DNA of 64,000 bases from assembly GCF_000196175.1 (NCBI RefSeq), contig NC_005363.1, positions 2,356,001 through 2,420,000 of the forward strand, in the 5' to 3' direction. The DNA comes from Bdellovibrio bacteriovorus HD100. GTDB taxonomy: Bacteria; Bdellovibrionota; Bdellovibrionia; Bdellovibrionales; Bdellovibrionaceae. The notes beneath the pieces are model-generated. The model had not been told where the DNA came from, did not search any database, and worked only from the letters and a program-made list of their open reading frames with translations. Shown here in pieces: positions 43,460 to 52,052 of this stretch. Position 1 is the first letter of the stretch, and every line of letters starts with the position of its first letter. A program made the position numbers and the translations under genes.

Positions 43460-46245
43460 TCCGCACACCCCTTTTGAAACCAGCCTTGATTCTGGCCCTG
43501 TCTCTGGGACTTCCCGCCTGGGCGGTGAAGAAGAATCTGAATTACTCCCCCCTGCCACAGGAACTGCAGCAGGATCTGGAAAAAAGATTCCCCGACGCCA
43601 AAAAAGAACGCCTGAGTCAGGATCAGGTCGACGAAATTCTGCGCTTTATGCAGCAAAAGCCTCAACTGCAGCGCCTGCGCGTCTTTGATGACGGCAACGG
43701 CAGTCCGTGGCGCATGGACTTCCAGCTGACCCGTCGTATTTCCCAAGTTCAGTGGGAGGGCAATAAGACCATTTCGACTTCCGAAGCTGCCAGCCTGTTT
43801 GGCGTGAAGGCCGACGACGTCTTTGACCAGCAGACCCTGATTGAAGGCGGGGAAAAACTGCGCCAGGCCTATCGTGACATTGGTTTTTACAACGCCGTGA
43901 TCGATATCGAAATGCCGCCGGAAAGTCCTGAGTCCGTTTCAATTCTGGTGCGCGTGAATGAAAACAAAAGAACCCGCGTTCACAATATCGTGCTGCAAAG
44001 CCCGAATGAGGATCTGAACAAACGCCTGATGAAAGAAATCGACGGCGCCCTGAATGATCCCTACACGGACTCAACTCTGTCCAAAATCCAGAAGGACGCC
44101 CGTGAATACCTGTCCCAGAACCGCTATATCCGCGCGGATCTGGTGGGGCCGACGGCGGATTTCAATGCCGACGAATCCCAGGTGACCTTGACCTATCGAC
44201 TGGAAAAGACTGAAAAGTACAACTTTGACTATCAGGGGGTGCGTTTCTTAGCGATCCGCGGAATCGAAAACGCCCTGGATCTGGACAACTATTATTCCGC
44301 CAGCCCGTCGGTCAGCGCCGAGTTGGCCGCCAAGATTCGCAGCTATTATCTTTCCAAGGGTTACGCCCGCGCCGAAGTCAAAGCGGATGAATCCGAACTG
44401 CGTAATTTCCAGCGCAAGGTGACCTTCCACATCGATGAAGGCCCGCAAGTGAAGGTGCAAAAATACAACCTCACGGGCCGCTATAGCAAAAAAGACAGCT
44501 ACTATATCAACTTTATCGAAGAGCACAGCTCGGCCATCGTTGACAGCGGCTATTACAACAAGGACGACATTGACGCCGGCCTAAAGAATCTGATTCTGGA
44601 ACTGCAAAACAACGGTTACCTGCAAGCCAAGATTCTTTCCACCCGCACGCAGTACAACAAGGAACGTGACGCCGTCACGATTTACATCAATCTGGATGAA
44701 GGCCCCCTGACCGTAGTGGAGTCCGTCACCTTTACCGGCAATCAGGCCTTCACACCGGAAGAGCTTTTGAAGGTCACTCGCCTGCGCCCGGGGCCTCTGA
44801 AGCTGGGACAAATCGAAGAGGCCGTGGCCCGTCTGAAAAACCATTACCGCGAGCAGGGCTATATTGAAATGCTGCTGTTGAATGAGCGCGCGGATCTGGT
44901 GACCTATGATGAAACCAACACCAAAGCCACCCTGAATTTCAAAATCTTTGAAGGCCCGCAGGTGCGCGTGGCCTCTATCATTCTGGAAGGCAACACCTTT
45001 ACTACCGACTATGTGATCCACAAAGAACTTGAGTTCGACAAGGGTGATCTGCTGACGCCTTCAAATCTGGAGGAATCCGTCGCACGTCTTCAAAGAACCG
45101 GCTTCTTTGGCTCAGTTGAAATCCGCACGCTCGAGGAAAAAACCAACGTCGCCAACCGCACGGTGCTGGTGAAAGTCACCGAACGGGATCCCGGGGTCTT
45201 CAATTTTGGCGTGGGCGCAACCAATGAAAGAACCCTGACATTGCGCGGATACACCGGGATTGCCTATCGCAACCTGTGGGGCACGGGCCGCGGGATTTCC
45301 CTGCGCCTGGAAGGAAACTACAACGTCGCTGACATCAAATACCTGGAAAGTCGCGTGGTCCTTGGCTATCTGGAGCCTTATATTTTCAATTCCCGCGTGC
45401 GTGGCCGTATCAACGTCACCCGCTCCAGCACCGTGACCGATTACGACATCAAGCAGGTGTCGGATGTGCGCTCGACCACCTACTCTCTGGAAAAAGATTT
45501 CACGTCGCGCATCCTGGGAATCTGGGATCTGTGGTCCTTGGCAACCATCCGCGACTTCGGTTTGGATGACTCTTATCCATACGATACGCTGGAGCAAAAC
45601 ATCGCCACCACCGGCCCGCAACTGGATCTGGATTTCCGCGACAATCCGTTCAATCCGACCCGCGGCACTTTCACTCGCTGGAATGCTGAGTTCTCCACTC
45701 CGGAAATCGGCAGCAGTCCAACAATCGAATACTGGCGTTCCACTTTGAGTTTCACCCACTATTGGACCGTGGGAAGCCTGTCCAAACAACCTGTCGTTTG
45801 GGCCAATCAGGTGCGCGGTGGATATTTGAAAAATCTGAGCAAAGACGGTGGTGTACCCTGGGATAAAAAGGGCTTCACGCTGGGCGGTCAATCCACCGTG
45901 CGTGGTTATGAAGCCGGAACCCAGGAGGTCTTCCCCAACCGTCAGGATCTGGGCTTGAGCGACACCGATCCGACGTACTATCTGACCACGGATTCAACCA
46001 TGTATCTGATTAAATCAGAGCTGCGCTTCCCGGTTTGGGAAAGTCTGGGTGGAGCTTTGTTCTATGATGGGGGTTCCGTGAAGATCCATGATCTGCACTT
46101 TACGGATCCGTATCGTGATTCAACCGGATTTGGCATTCGCTACAATACCCCCGTGGGGCCATTAAGTCTTGAATGGGCTTGGAAGCTGGATGCACGCCCT
46201 GGTGAAGAACCATGGCGCTTCCATCTGTCGATCGGTACGTTCTAA
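43456..46245 (+). CDS. tamA: Omp85-family outer-membrane protein (TamA/BamA-like)
   Basis: A 929-residue outer-membrane protein with a signal peptide (about residues 1-22). It is longer than E. coli TamA (577) or BamA (810). The N-terminal 600 residues hold about six POTRA-like units, for example ISQVQWEGNKTIS, VESVTFTGNQAFTPEELLK and VASIILEGNTFTTDY. The beta-barrel follows, with the L6 motif STVRGYEAG (about residue 815) and terminal RFHLSIGTF. TamA is favoured by the adjacent tamB, but the POTRA count fits BamA better. It lies in an operon with tamB. Confidence 0.88.
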   Translation: MIRTPLLKPALILALSLGLPAWAVKKNLNYSPLPQELQQDLEKRFPDAKKERLSQDQVDEILRFMQQKPQLQRLRVFDDGNGSPWRMDFQLTRRISQVQWEGNKTISTSEAASLFGVKADDVFDQQTLIEGGEKLRQAYRDIGFYNAVIDIEMPPESPESVSILVRVNENKRTRVHNIVLQSPNEDLNKRLMKEIDGALNDPYTDSTLSKIQKDAREYLSQNRYIRADLVGPTADFNADESQVTLTYRLEKTEKYNFDYQGVRFLAIRGIENALDLDNYYSASPSVSAELAAKIRSYYLSKGYARAEVKADESELRNFQRKVTFHIDEGPQVKVQKYNLTGRYSKKDSYYINFIEEHSSAIVDSGYYNKDDIDAGLKNLILELQNNGYLQAKILSTRTQYNKERDAVTIYINLDEGPLTVVESVTFTGNQAFTPEELLKVTRLRPGPLKLGQIEEAVARLKNHYREQGYIEMLLLNERADLVTYDETNTKATLNFKIFEGPQVRVASIILEGNTFTTDYVIHKELEFDKGDLLTPSNLEESVARLQRTGFFGSVEIRTLEEKTNVANRTVLVKVTERDPGVFNFGVGATNERTLTLRGYTGIAYRNLWGTGRGISLRLEGNYNVADIKYLESRVVLGYLEPYIFNSRVRGRINVTRSSTVTDYDIKQVSDVRSTTYSLEKDFTSRILGIWDLWSLATIRDFGLDDSYPYDTLEQNIATTGPQLDLDFRDNPFNPTRGTFTRWNAEFSTPEIGSSPTIEYWRSTLSFTHYWTVGSLSKQPVVWANQVRGGYLKNLSKDGGVPWDKKGFTLGGQSTVRGYEAGTQEVFPNRQDLGLSDTDPTYYLTTDSTMYLIKSELRFPVWESLGGALFYDGGSVKIHDLHFTDPYRDSTGFGIRYNTPVGPLSLEWAWKLDARPGEEPWRFHLSIGTF

Positions 46246-46257
46246 AGACAGAAGATC

Positions 46258-46926
46258 CTAAATTGTGAAGTCGTTAATATTCCACACACAGTCTTCGATG
46301 GCGATCAGTCCTTCGACTTTGCCATCTTTGATCAGGGGCTCCAGATACAGGCGGGTCATATACATCTGCAGTCGCTCCAGCGACACGCGCTCTTGAATCT
46401 TATGAACTTCCGTGATGATCACCGGCTGATTCAATCGGCCTGACAAAATATAGTTGGCTTGCTCCAAAATACGCAAGGTCACTTCTTCCGCGCGGGAATA
46501 CAGATGAGGCCAGCTGCGACAGAAAACGTCTTCGATAGTATAGCTGCAAAATTCAAAGAAATTGAATGAACGGAAAAACTGCGTGTGCTTGTGGGAATAA
46601 AACTCGACAATACGCCCTTCCACATTCACCAACTGATCAAGCCCCTCAGGACTGATTTTATATCCGTAGTAGTCCAAGGCTGTTTTTACCAGGAAAGGCA
46701 TGTCCTTGATCCGACGTCCTTGACGGTGAACTGACCGGCAAACCTCAAGATACTGATTCATCAAATCCGTGGAATGAGCCTGCTCATCTGGATTCAATTG
46801 CTGAAAATACGGCAGAGTTTCTTGAGCATACGGACGTACAGACCAGCCCTCCTGCTCCAGCATAGAGGACAGCTCTTCACAAAGAAGTCTAAATTTTTGC
46901 AGATGTCCTTGGGTTGCCACACTCAT
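46258..46926 (-). CDS. FNFF-motif protein, paralogue 2 (unknown function)
   Basis: Starting at 46926, this gives 222 residues, almost equal to paralogue 1. The ORF could extend to 47001, but that would put the start beside the terminator of the upstream gene. The shared motif is IVEFYSHKHTQFFRSFNFF then EFCSYTIEDVF (about residues 106-134), with VRPY and LPYF near the N-terminus. No known domain is recognised. It follows an XRE regulator on the same strand, separated by a terminator, and converges on the tamA gene. Duplicate genes with so conserved a centre suggest a common ligand or partner. Confidence 0.65.
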   Translation of the reverse strand: MSVATQGHLQKFRLLCEELSSMLEQEGWSVRPYAQETLPYFQQLNPDEQAHSTDLMNQYLEVCRSVHRQGRRIKDMPFLVKTALDYYGYKISPEGLDQLVNVEGRIVEFYSHKHTQFFRSFNFFEFCSYTIEDVFCRSWPHLYSRAEEVTLRILEQANYILSGRLNQPVIITEVHKIQERVSLERLQMYMTRLYLEPLIKDGKVEGLIAIEDCVWNINDFTI

Positions 46927-46970
46927 GCCGCGCCGCTCTCGAAACAAAATCGTATTTATGCCGTTTAAAC

Positions 46971-46996
46971 AAAAAGAGCCCCCAAAGGAGCTCTTC
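46971..46996 (-). terminator. Terminator of the XRE gene
   Basis: AAGAGC (46974-46979) and GCTCTT (46990-46995) form a stem flanked on the minus strand by TTTTTG. It lies about 30 bp after the XRE stop. Confidence 0.75.
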
Positions 46997-47026
46997 GACA
47001 ATCAAGTTTCTAAAAAACCTGGTAAC

Positions 47027-47305
47027 TTAACGTGCTTTGCTGCTAGCGAACTTGCGGCGAAGATCCTGAGTCACCTCATGGATGGTCGCATTCAAGGTCA
47101 CTTCGAAAAGATCGTCAGCAGAAACTTTGTAAAGCTCACCCAATCTTTTCAATGCGTTGATTGGAGGATGAGAAACACCGCGCTCCCAGTTGGAAATGAA
47201 CTGTGGCGTGGAGTAACCCAATTTGTCAGCAACGTCTCTCTGAGAAAGACCTGCCGATACACGTTTTTGCTTCAAAAAATCAGCTAACATATTTTTTTGT
47301 CTCAT
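47027..47305 (-). CDS. XRE-family transcriptional regulator
   Basis: A 92-residue single-domain regulator. Residues about 9-65 form the XRE/Cro helix-turn-helix (LSQRDVADKLGYSTPQFISN). A short basic tail follows. GGTGGAA precedes the ATG. Its divergent neighbour is the acyl-ACP thioesterase gene across a 219-bp AT-rich gap where it probably binds; the downstream FNFF paralogue could also be a target. The signal it reads is unknown. Confidence 0.88.
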   Translation of the reverse strand: MRQKNMLADFLKQKRVSAGLSQRDVADKLGYSTPQFISNWERGVSHPPINALKRLGELYKVSADDLFEVTLNATIHEVTQDLRRKFASSKAR

Positions 47306-47524
47306 GTGATTTCCACCTAACGATGAATTTATTTATACACATCATGACGAGTGTGACAAGCCCTTTGCATTCAAAAAGCTTTCAAAATATTCTCATCCAG
47401 ATAAATACATTATAGCTTATTTGATCTAAATTACTTCCTGTTTTTTTGCAATTTCTAATCTTTTCTGTGTTTGAGATATGAGCCAATTCTTGTTTTGTAG
47501 CAGAAAAGATTGAAGGATATGAGA

Positions 47525-48298
47525 ATGACAAATATTAGCAACAGCCCCTGGGTTGAAAATTTCCACATTACAAGTCTATTAGTAAACCCGCTGGGACGCT
47601 TGGGTCTGTATGGATTGTTAAATCTGCTGCAAGAAACCGCCTGGATTCATGCCGAGAAAATGGGCTTCGGCCTGCTGGACATGGAAAAACAAGGGCTGTT
47701 CTGGGTTCTGACCCGACAAAGCCTGCAAATGAAAACCTGGCCCCGCTTCGGCGAAAACATCCAGATTCAAACTTGGCTGCGCGCCCCCGAAGGAGCCTTC
47801 GTGGCGCGGGAATTCGCAATTCTGAATCAGTCCGGGGAAGAGATCGGATTGTGTTCCACAAGCTGGCTGGCTCTGGATCGCCAAAGTAAAAAAATACTGC
47901 CAGCAGACAACCTGCGCCCGTGGGATCAGATTGCCCATGCCCGCTCTACAGGAATCAATCCGGAAAAAATCCCGGTGACGGGCACCTACGAAAAAATCGC
48001 CAAATACCGGGTGCGCAATTCGGATCTGGATATCAACCAGCATGTGAACAACACCAAATATGCCCAATGGATCCTGGATGCCATCCCCTATGATCTGCAC
48101 AAAAGCCTGAAGTTGAATACCTACTCCGTCAACTTCCTGGCGGAAACTCACCTGGGTGACGAAGTCGAAGTTCACCGCAACTGCTCCAGCCCCGATGTAC
48201 AACTGGCCAGCCACGGCGCCAGCGCCTACAAGGGCCTGCGCGTGGGTGATGAAAAAGTCCTCTTCACCGCCGTTCTGGGCTGGGAGAAACGCAAGTGA
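47525..48298 (+). CDS. Acyl-ACP thioesterase (FatA-type)
   Basis: A 257-residue double hot-dog protein starting at 47525 (AAGGA eight bases before; the two upstream in-frame starts are less well placed). It hydrolyses acyl-ACP to release free fatty acid. The N-terminal hot dog ends in AREFAILNQSGEEIG; the second carries the characteristic NSDLDINQHVNNTKYAQWIL (about residues 160-180) with the catalytic Asp/Asn/His group. Bacterial FatA-like enzymes adjust free fatty acids or membrane composition. Its stop overlaps the next gene by GTGA. Confidence 0.87.
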   Translation: MTNISNSPWVENFHITSLLVNPLGRLGLYGLLNLLQETAWIHAEKMGFGLLDMEKQGLFWVLTRQSLQMKTWPRFGENIQIQTWLRAPEGAFVAREFAILNQSGEEIGLCSTSWLALDRQSKKILPADNLRPWDQIAHARSTGINPEKIPVTGTYEKIAKYRVRNSDLDINQHVNNTKYAQWILDAIPYDLHKSLKLNTYSVNFLAETHLGDEVEVHRNCSSPDVQLASHGASAYKGLRVGDEKVLFTAVLGWEKRK

Positions 48299-48828
48299 AA
48301 CCTCTGATTCCCTTTACCAAGACACCGCTGACCAACACTTTGCAGGTTCATGGTGAAGTGACCCCGCTTTCTGACAGCCGTCTGCTGGTGGAGTTTATAA
48401 TCACCGGCTCCACGGATGCCATCAAATGGCCTGAATCTTCCAATCTTGAGCGCCGTGAAGACGGCCTTTGGAAACACACCTGCCTGGAAGTGTTTCTTGG
48501 AAATGGCGCGGCACCCGAATCACCCTATCTGGAGATCAACTGCGCCCCGAACGGCCACTGGAATGCTTATTCCTTTAGCAAATACCGAGAAGGCATGGCT
48601 CCGGCCACGGACACCCGCGTGCGCCTGCAACCGCGCAATTCTGAGGACGCCGAAGCGCGTTTTCAAATTGAAATCGACAGCCGCAAACCATTGGAATTCA
48701 CCTGCTTGGGACTGACGGCGGTGATTGAATTCGTCGATGGCACCCTGAGCTATTGGTCCTTGTTCCACCCCGGACCGCAGGCCGACTTCCACAACAAAGC
48801 TGGCTGGACCGCTCTTTCGACGCATTGA
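48295..48828 (+). CDS. DOMON-like domain protein (CBM9/murB-like family)
   Basis: A 177-residue cytoplasmic beta-sandwich protein whose GTG start overlaps the thioesterase stop. It resembles the DOMON_murB-like family: LWKHTCLEVFLGNG (about residues 61-74), YLEINCAPNGHWNAYSF (about 82-98) and the end YWSLFHPGPQADFHN. Family members bind sugars or cofactors in other settings, but their bacterial role is unclear. Coupling to the thioesterase suggests the two act together. Confidence 0.7.
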   Translation: MKPLIPFTKTPLTNTLQVHGEVTPLSDSRLLVEFIITGSTDAIKWPESSNLERREDGLWKHTCLEVFLGNGAAPESPYLEINCAPNGHWNAYSFSKYREGMAPATDTRVRLQPRNSEDAEARFQIEIDSRKPLEFTCLGLTAVIEFVDGTLSYWSLFHPGPQADFHNKAGWTALSTH

Positions 48829-48923
48829 GCGAACCACCTGTTCCCCGTGGTCATTCTTGACCCTTTCTGGAGCCCAAGATAGCTTGGGCTGTTTCATTTT
48901 CTTAATCCAGAAAGGACCCATTC

Positions 48924-50432
48924 ATGAAGAAACATACAGTTCGTGTGTACCCATCTAAAGAGAAGTTGGATCGCAAAGACCAACTGGCTTGGAAAATTGC
49001 TGAAATCGCAACTGACAACGCCCCTATCAAAGCTGACGTCGTTGACATGGTTATCAATCGTATCATCGACAATGCCTCTGTAGCGATTGCTGCTGCCAAC
49101 CGTCGTCCGGTGGCTTCTGCGCGTGCTATGGCGATTGCCCACCCACGCAATGGTGGAGCAACTGTCTTCGGTATGCCGAATGACCAGAAATTTGACTGTG
49201 AATGGGCTACTTGGGCGAACGGCACGGCTGTTCGTGAGTTGGACTACCATGACACTTACCTTGCCGCGGACTATTCTCACCCGGCGGACAACATCCCTGC
49301 TATTCTGGCAGTGGCTCAGCAAATGGGTAAAAACGGTAAAGAGCTTCTAAAAGGTATCGTGACTGGTTACGAAGTTCACGTGGACCTGGTTAAAGCCATC
49401 TGCCTTCACAAGCACAAAAAAGATCATATCGCTCACTTGTGCCCGGCAACGGCTGCGGGTATCGGCACTTTGTTGTCTTTGCCAACTGAAACAGTTTTCC
49501 AAGCAGTTCAACAAGCGGTTCACGTGTCCTTCACGACTCGTCAGTCCCGTAAAGGTGAAATCTCTTCCTGGAAAGCCTACGCTCCGGCACACGCTGGTAA
49601 ACTGGCTGTAGAAGCGGTGGACCGTGTTATGCGTGGCGAAGGTGCTCCATCTCCGATCTACGAAGGCGAAGACTCTGTTATCGCTTACATGCTTGATGGC
49701 AAAGACGGTAAATACGAAGTTCCACTTCCAGAAGTGGGCGAAGAAAAACGCGCGATCCTTGAGACTTACACTAAAGAGCACTCTGCAGAGTATCAGTCCC
49801 AGGCGTTGATCGATTTGGCTCGCAAAATGAAGCCAATGATCAAAAACTTCGACGACATCCAGTCCATCGTGATCCACACGTCCCACCACACTCATTACGT
49901 GATTGGTACTGGTGCAAACGATCCACAAAAAATGGATCCAAATGCATCCCGCGAGACTCTTGATCACTCCATCATGTACATCTTCGCCGTGGCGTTGCAG
50001 GACGGCACTTGGCACCATGTCAACTCTTACGCTCCAGAGCGCGCTCAGCGTCCGGACACTGTGGCTTTGTGGCACAAAATCTCCACTGTTGAAGACAAAC
50101 AATGGACTGCTTGGTACCACGAGACAGATCCAGACAAAAAACGCTTCGGTGGCCGCGTAGAAATCACAATGAAAGACGGCTCCAAAATCGTGGACGAGCT
50201 GGGCGTAGCTGATGCTCACCCTGCCGGTGCCCGTCCGTTCAAACGTGCGGACTACATCCGCAAGTTCGACATTCTGACTGAAGGTATCATCACCAAAGCA
50301 GAACGCGATCGTTTCATTGGCTTGGTTGAAAATCTGGAAAACCTGACTGCAGAACAAGTTCAGCAGTTGAACGTTCAGATCCCAATCGAAAAGCTTGTGA
50401 ACAACAAGAGAGACACTAAAGGTATCTTCTAG
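48924..50432 (+). CDS. prpD: 2-methylcitrate dehydratase (MmgE/PrpD family)
   Basis: A 502-residue MmgE/PrpD protein that dehydrates 2-methylcitrate to 2-methyl-cis-aconitate in propionyl-CoA disposal. The family signature [19 protein letters not shown] and HTHHVIG-like [19 protein letters not shown] are present. AAGGA precedes the ATG. The length is canonical. prpB lies 511 bp downstream and prpC about 10.5 kb away, so all three steps are in the window. Propionyl-CoA may come from prey odd-chain fatty acids or amino acids. Confidence 0.93.
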   Translation: MKKHTVRVYPSKEKLDRKDQLAWKIAEIATDNAPIKADVVDMVINRIIDNASVAIAAANRRPVASARAMAIAHPRNGGATVFGMPNDQKFDCEWATWANGTAVRELDYHDTYLAADYSHPADNIPAILAVAQQMGKNGKELLKGIVTGYEVHVDLVKAICLHKHKKDHIAHLCPATAAGIGTLLSLPTETVFQAVQQAVHVSFTTRQSRKGEISSWKAYAPAHAGKLAVEAVDRVMRGEGAPSPIYEGEDSVIAYMLDGKDGKYEVPLPEVGEEKRAILETYTKEHSAEYQSQALIDLARKMKPMIKNFDDIQSIVIHTSHHTHYVIGTGANDPQKMDPNASRETLDHSIMYIFAVALQDGTWHHVNSYAPERAQRPDTVALWHKISTVEDKQWTAWYHETDPDKKRFGGRVEITMKDGSKIVDELGVADAHPAGARPFKRADYIRKFDILTEGIITKAERDRFIGLVENLENLTAEQVQQLNVQIPIEKLVNNKRDTKGIF

Positions 50433-50451
50433 TCGTCGCGGGAACGCATGG

Positions 50452-50585
50452 AGGGCGAAGCGCAGGGCCGGAACTTTACGGGACACGGCCTCCTGCCTCG
50501 CTGCTCCAGCCTCCGCTTCGCTCCGGCTGGGGGCCATCCAGGCCCCGCAGAAGTCCCTTCAAGGTCCAACCCTGCACTCCGCCCT
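50452..50585. repeat. GC-rich inverted-repeat element between prpD and prpB
   Basis: Arms 50452-50472 and 50565-50585 are inverted copies (17 of 21 positions). Inside, CCAGCC (50506-50511) pairs with GGCTGG (50525-50530). It shares CGGCCTCCTGCCT (50486-50498) with the GC-rich element at 27718-27848. It lies about 20 bp after the prpD stop and has no clear terminator T-run. Confidence 0.6.
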
Positions 50586-50816
50586 TCACGCTTTTTGCAA
50601 ATCAAGAAGATCCCTTCAGCGTCTATCTTGAGGTTAACTTGGAATCGCGTGTGATAGGATTAACTGCTGAACCGGCTTAGCCGGGATTGAGAGACAAGCA
50701 TGAAACGTCGTGCTTGGCTCTGAATGAAGAAAACATAAATAAAGACAAACGACCCAGGGGCTGCCTTGGGACAGGGGGAGGGCTCCTTGAGCCGTTCGCC
50801 GAGTTCCGCAGCAGCT

Positions 50817-50906
50817 CATCCCGAAGGGATGGCGTCCGCGAGGATCGAAATGCCACGATGGCATTTCGACGCGAAGTCCGAAGGATGACCAGCAGGATGC
50901 TGGTCA
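50817..50906 (+). other. Three tandem hairpins in the prpB leader
   Basis: CATCCC/GGGATG (50817-50822 with 50826-50831), then an 11-bp perfect stem TCGAAATGCCA/TGGCATTTCGA (50845-50855 with 50859-50869), then TGACCAGC/GCTGGTCA (50886-50893 with 50899-50906). Loops are 3-5 bases. The prpB start is 38 bp on. No known riboswitch is recognised. Confidence 0.6.
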
Positions 50907-50943
50907 CACTGTCCGAAGGGTCGCGAGGAAAGAAGAGGCTTGT

Positions 50944-51843
50944 ATGTTGTTTCCTGAAATTACTCCTACGCAGAAACGTAAGAACTTTAGAGATGCTTTG
51001 AAGTCTGGCAAGCTTTTGCAGATGCCGGGGTCTTGGTCTCCGCTGGTTTCTATGGCAATTGAAAAAGCGGGATTTGATGGGGTTTATATTTCTGGGTCTG
51101 TGCTTTCCAATGATCTGGGGTATCCTGATATTGGTCTGACTTCTTTGACTGAAGTGGCTCAGCGGGGTCGTCAGATCGCCCGCACGACAAAACTTCCTAC
51201 TATTATTGATATCGACACTGGTTTTGGTGAACCGATGTCTGCGACTCGCACGGTTCAGGAAATGATCGAGATGGGTCTGGCGGGTTGCCACATTGAAGAT
51301 CAAATCAATCCGAAGCGCTGTGGTCACCTGGATGGCAAGGGTCTTGTGACTCGTGATGAAGCAGCCCGTAAAGTGGCGGCGGCAGCTCGCGGTAAAAAGA
51401 TGGATGAAAACTTCCTTTTGATCGCTCGTACAGATGCGCGTGCTGTTGAGGGTTTGGATAAAGCCATTGACCGTGCGAAAGCTTACATTGATGCCGGTGC
51501 GGATTGCATCTTCACCGAGGCTTTGGAAAACGAAAAAGAATTTGAAACTTTCCGCAAGGCTGTGAATGTTCCGCTTTTGGCGAACATGACAGAATTCGGT
51601 AAAGGTCGTCTGTACACTTACGAAGAGCTTTCCAATCTGGGCTACAACATCGTGATCTATCCGGTGACGACATTCCGTCTGGCGATGGGCGCGACAGTGG
51701 CAGGCTTGAATGAAATCAAAGCCAAAGGCACGCAAGAGGGTCTTTTGGACAAAATGCAGACTCGCAAAGACTTGTATGCGCTTTCTCGTTATGACGAGTA
51801 CAACTCTTTCGACACCAGCATTTTCAACTTCACTTTGAAGTAG
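50944..51843 (+). CDS. prpB: 2-methylisocitrate lyase
   Basis: PrpB, 299 residues, cleaves 2-methylisocitrate to pyruvate and succinate, the last methylcitrate-cycle step. The isocitrate-lyase superfamily motifs are present: SGSVLSNDLGYPD, DIDTGFGEP (Mg-binding Asp), NPKRCGHLDGK (catalytic Cys) and ARTDARAVEGLDKAIDRA. A PEP mutase is the closest alternative, but KRCGH is lyase-specific. AGAGG precedes the ATG. The leader holds three hairpins. A terminator follows. Confidence 0.95.
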   Translation: MLFPEITPTQKRKNFRDALKSGKLLQMPGSWSPLVSMAIEKAGFDGVYISGSVLSNDLGYPDIGLTSLTEVAQRGRQIARTTKLPTIIDIDTGFGEPMSATRTVQEMIEMGLAGCHIEDQINPKRCGHLDGKGLVTRDEAARKVAAAARGKKMDENFLLIARTDARAVEGLDKAIDRAKAYIDAGADCIFTEALENEKEFETFRKAVNVPLLANMTEFGKGRLYTYEELSNLGYNIVIYPVTTFRLAMGATVAGLNEIKAKGTQEGLLDKMQTRKDLYALSRYDEYNSFDTSIFNFTLK

Positions 51844-51846
51844 CTA

Positions 51847-51877
51847 AAAGGGAGGCCCCAAGCCTCCCTTTTTTTTT
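51847..51877 (+). terminator. Terminator of prpB
   Basis: AAAGGGAGGC (51847-51856) pairs perfectly with GCCTCCCTTT (51862-51871), loop CCCAA, followed by T residues. Confidence 0.95.
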
Positions 51878-52052
51878 ATTTGGCACCTAGGCATTTTCAG
51901 ACTCTAAAAGCCCTCATAATTTGCAATAAACTTGGCGTTGGGCGCGAGCTCGCGGACAATCAGGTCACACAAATCAAGACGCAAACTTCGACCAGAGTCT
52001 TAATTGTTTTTTCAAAGCGGTCAGAACTCACAATCTCTTCTAAGATAGATCA

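Noticed and set aside
47306-47524. Operator-like palindromes and promoter boxes in the XRE/thioesterase gap
   Set aside because: The gap is AT-rich and several weak matches are expected; none stood out enough to report as a site.
49347-50537. Minus-strand ORF of 396 codons opposite prpD
   Set aside because: It is a frame shadow of a well-supported gene; codon use of the opposite strand explains it.
50677-51735. Long minus-strand ORF (352 codons) through the prpB region
   Set aside because: It lies opposite prpB, whose enzyme motifs are certain, and its product is low-complexity and matches no family.
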